64,000 nucleotides of DNA from contig JASGKX010000001.1 of NCBI GenBank assembly GCA_049840475.1, forward strand, positions 2,294,001 to 2,358,000, given 5' to 3'. Below, in pieces: positions 62,632 to 64,000 of the stretch. The stretch is from JBGVSA01 sp049840475 (GTDB lineage: Bacteria > Pseudomonadota > Gammaproteobacteria > Burkholderiales > Rhodocyclaceae). Numbering within the stretch: position 1 is the first letter of the stretch; each line of letters opens with the position of its first letter. Both the position numbers and the translations under genes were made by a program. The notes beneath the pieces are model-generated. The model had not been told where the DNA came from. It saw only the letters and a program-made list of their open reading frames with translations, and made no database searches.

Positions 62632-62821
62632 ATTTACAGTGCAGGTCGGCCACCGCTCACCGCCATCGCCGAACCGCAAAAGACGCACGCCCGACGTGCG
62701 CGCAAAACCGTCGCCAGCCTCCGGCGGACGATGGCTCGCAGAGGAAGCTTCACCCTTGATTGGCCCGGACTGAATACCGCTTTCGTCCGTTGCCCCGGAA
62801 CTCTCTATGGAGCTGCACGCA

Positions 62822-64000
62822 ATGAAGAACATCAGCAATACCGCCTTGCCCGCCAATGTCGCCCTGCCGACCTACGATCGCCGCGCACTCAAGTCGCGCA
62901 TCGTGCATCTGGGGTTTGGCGCGTTCCACCGCGCTCACCAATCGTTGTTGACCGACCGCGTGTTGAACGCACAGGGCGGGGACTGGGGTATCTGTGAAGT
63001 CAATCTGGTAGGCGGCGAAGAGCTGATTGCGCAACTGCGCGAGCAGGACCACCTCTACACCGTGATGGAAAAGGGCGCGACCGAAAGTACCGTGCGTGTG
63101 ATCGGCACCGTCGTTGAAGCGCTGCACCCCACGTTCGATGGTATCGAAGCGGTGCTGGCCAAGATGACCGAACCGCAGGTGGCGATCGTTTCCATCACCG
63201 TGACGGAAAAGGGCTATTGCGTGTCTTCCGCCACGGGCGAGCTGGACCGCGCCAATCCCGGCATCGTCAAGGATCTGGCCAACCCGGCAGCCCCTGGCAC
63301 CGTACCGGGCGTTATCGTTGAAGCGCTGCGCCGCCGCCGTGCGGTTGGCATCGCGCCGTTCACGGTGCTGTCGTGCGACAACATTCCGGAAAACGGTCAC
63401 GTCGTGAAGCATGCCGTGCTGGGCATGGCCGAAGCGCAGGACAAAGACCTGGCAGCGTGGATTGCCGCCAATGTGAGCTTCCCCTCCACCATGGTCAACC
63501 GCATCGTGCCGGCCGCTACACCCGAAACGCTGGCGCAGATCGCCGACGCGCTGGGTGTGTCCGACCCTGTCGGCATCGCTTGCGAACCGTTCATTCAGTG
63601 GGTGGTGGAAGACAACTTCGTCGCGGGCCGTCCGCAGTGGGAAGTCGCTGGCGCCGAGCTGGTCAAAGACGTGCTGCCGTATGAAGAAATGAAGCTGCGC
63701 ATGCTCAACGGCAGCCATTCCTTCCTGGCTTACCTCGGTTATCTGGGTGGCTACGAGCACATCAATGACTGCATGACCGACGCCGCCTACAAGAAGGCCG
63801 CACATCGCCTGATGCTGCAGGAGCAAGCCCCCACGCTGAAGGTGCAGGGCGTCGATCTGGCCGGCTATGCCGACCGCCTGATCGAGCGCTACAGCAACCC
63901 GAGCCTGAAGCACCGCACCTGGCAGATCGCCATGGACGGCACGCAAAAGCTGCCGCAGCGCATGCTCGATTCGATTCGCGCCCATTTGGCCGCCAACCGT
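62822..64000 (+). CDS. uxuB: Fructuronate reductase / mannitol dehydrogenase family (3' end outside window)
   Basis: The 393 codons visible are open to the window edge, so the C-terminus is missing. The enzyme reduces D-fructuronate to D-mannonate, the substrate of UxuA. Visible motifs: an N-terminal Rossmann-like region (IVHLGFGAFHRAHQSLL), CDNIPENGHVVKHAVLG and the catalytic Lys region MKLRMLNGSHSFLAYLG. The ATG at 62822 (MKNISNTALP) begins a divergent transcript facing uxuR. Other mannitol dehydrogenase family members (mannitol, tagaturonate) are possible, but the uxuA-uxuR context supports UxuB. Confidence 0.9.
   Translation, partial: MKNISNTALPANVALPTYDRRALKSRIVHLGFGAFHRAHQSLLTDRVLNAQGGDWGICEVNLVGGEELIAQLREQDHLYTVMEKGATESTVRVIGTVVEALHPTFDGIEAVLAKMTEPQVAIVSITVTEKGYCVSSATGELDRANPGIVKDLANPAAPGTVPGVIVEALRRRRAVGIAPFTVLSCDNIPENGHVVKHAVLGMAEAQDKDLAAWIAANVSFPSTMVNRIVPAATPETLAQIADALGVSDPVGIACEPFIQWVVEDNFVAGRPQWEVAGAELVKDVLPYEEMKLRMLNGSHSFLAYLGYLGGYEHINDCMTDAAYKKAAHRLMLQEQAPTLKVQGVDLAGYADRLIERYSNPSLKHRTWQIAMDGTQKLPQRMLDSIRAHLAANR

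Larger units (their letters stand above)
62445..62821. other. Divergent control region of uxuR-uxuA and uxuB
   Basis: This 377-base spacer holds four GGTCT half-sites (62463, 62483, 62495, 62505) and the palindrome TGGTCGGACCA (62621-62631). No gene is supported. Confidence 0.6.

Overview
The window looks like a chromosome segment of a betaproteobacterium of the Burkholderiaceae, most likely Ralstonia or a close relative. The evidence is high GC, strong G/C third-position bias, the block exbB-exbD-lpxK-trm112-kdsB-adk, an AcrR/AcrA/AcrB/outer-membrane-factor locus, a minor-pilin/PilY1 operon and a TonB-dependent receptor. This is read from protein and gene-order resemblance; no database search was possible.

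Layout. 1-4.4 kb: the end of xdhC and a nucleoside-type ABC transporter, suggesting purine uptake next to purine oxidation. 4.5-11.6 kb: malic enzyme (frameshifted at its 3' end), a patatin lipase, a D,D-endopeptidase, an IclR regulator, DsbB and a four-EF-hand periplasmic protein. 11.9-18.8 kb: exopolyphosphatase, a four-gene Mla-like lipid transporter (its lipoprotein frameshifted), TatD and a Tat-exported dienelactone hydrolase. 18.9-29.4 kb: a DUF3141 alpha/beta hydrolase, type II NADH dehydrogenase and the AcrR-AcrAB-OprM-type efflux locus with a recognisable AcrR operator. 29.4-35.8 kb: small minus-strand genes (L,D-transpeptidase, frameshifted SDR, GNAT, GFA, GIDE/EF-hand protein, LemA), then sodB and xseA. 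36-40 kb: TonB energisation plus lipid A/KDO genes and adk. 40-46.9 kb: a lone nucleotidyltransferase-like gene, adhE, malate synthase A with a divergent LysR regulator, and a TonB-C-like protein. 47.3-54.5 kb: pilE-fimT-pilV-pilW-pilX-pilY1. 54.6-58 kb: tRNA-Thr(CGU), a zinc-ribbon/DUF2628/pilin chimera, an orphan CI/Cro-like regulator pair and an acidic miniprotein. 58-64 kb: a TonB-dependent receptor with a Fur-like box, then uxuR-uxuA divergent from uxuB (hexuronate catabolism), cut by the window end.

How they work together. Several envelope systems sit side by side: lipid transport (Mla-like), lipid A/KDO synthesis, TonB power plus a receptor, drug efflux and type IV pili. Central-carbon genes (maeB, aceB, adhE, uxuAB) each sit near their own regulator or terminator. 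Three genes (maeB, the auxiliary lipoprotein and the SDR) each carry one extra base in a CG-containing context. That is either real decay or a systematic base-calling artefact, and it matters for anyone using these protein sequences.

The most unusual material is at 54.6-57.5 kb. A pilin-like domain is fused behind a zinc ribbon and membrane domain, next to a lambda-style repressor/Cro pair whose operator-like repeats recur on both sides of the repressor gene. No rRNA, CRISPR array, insertion sequence or complete prophage was seen.
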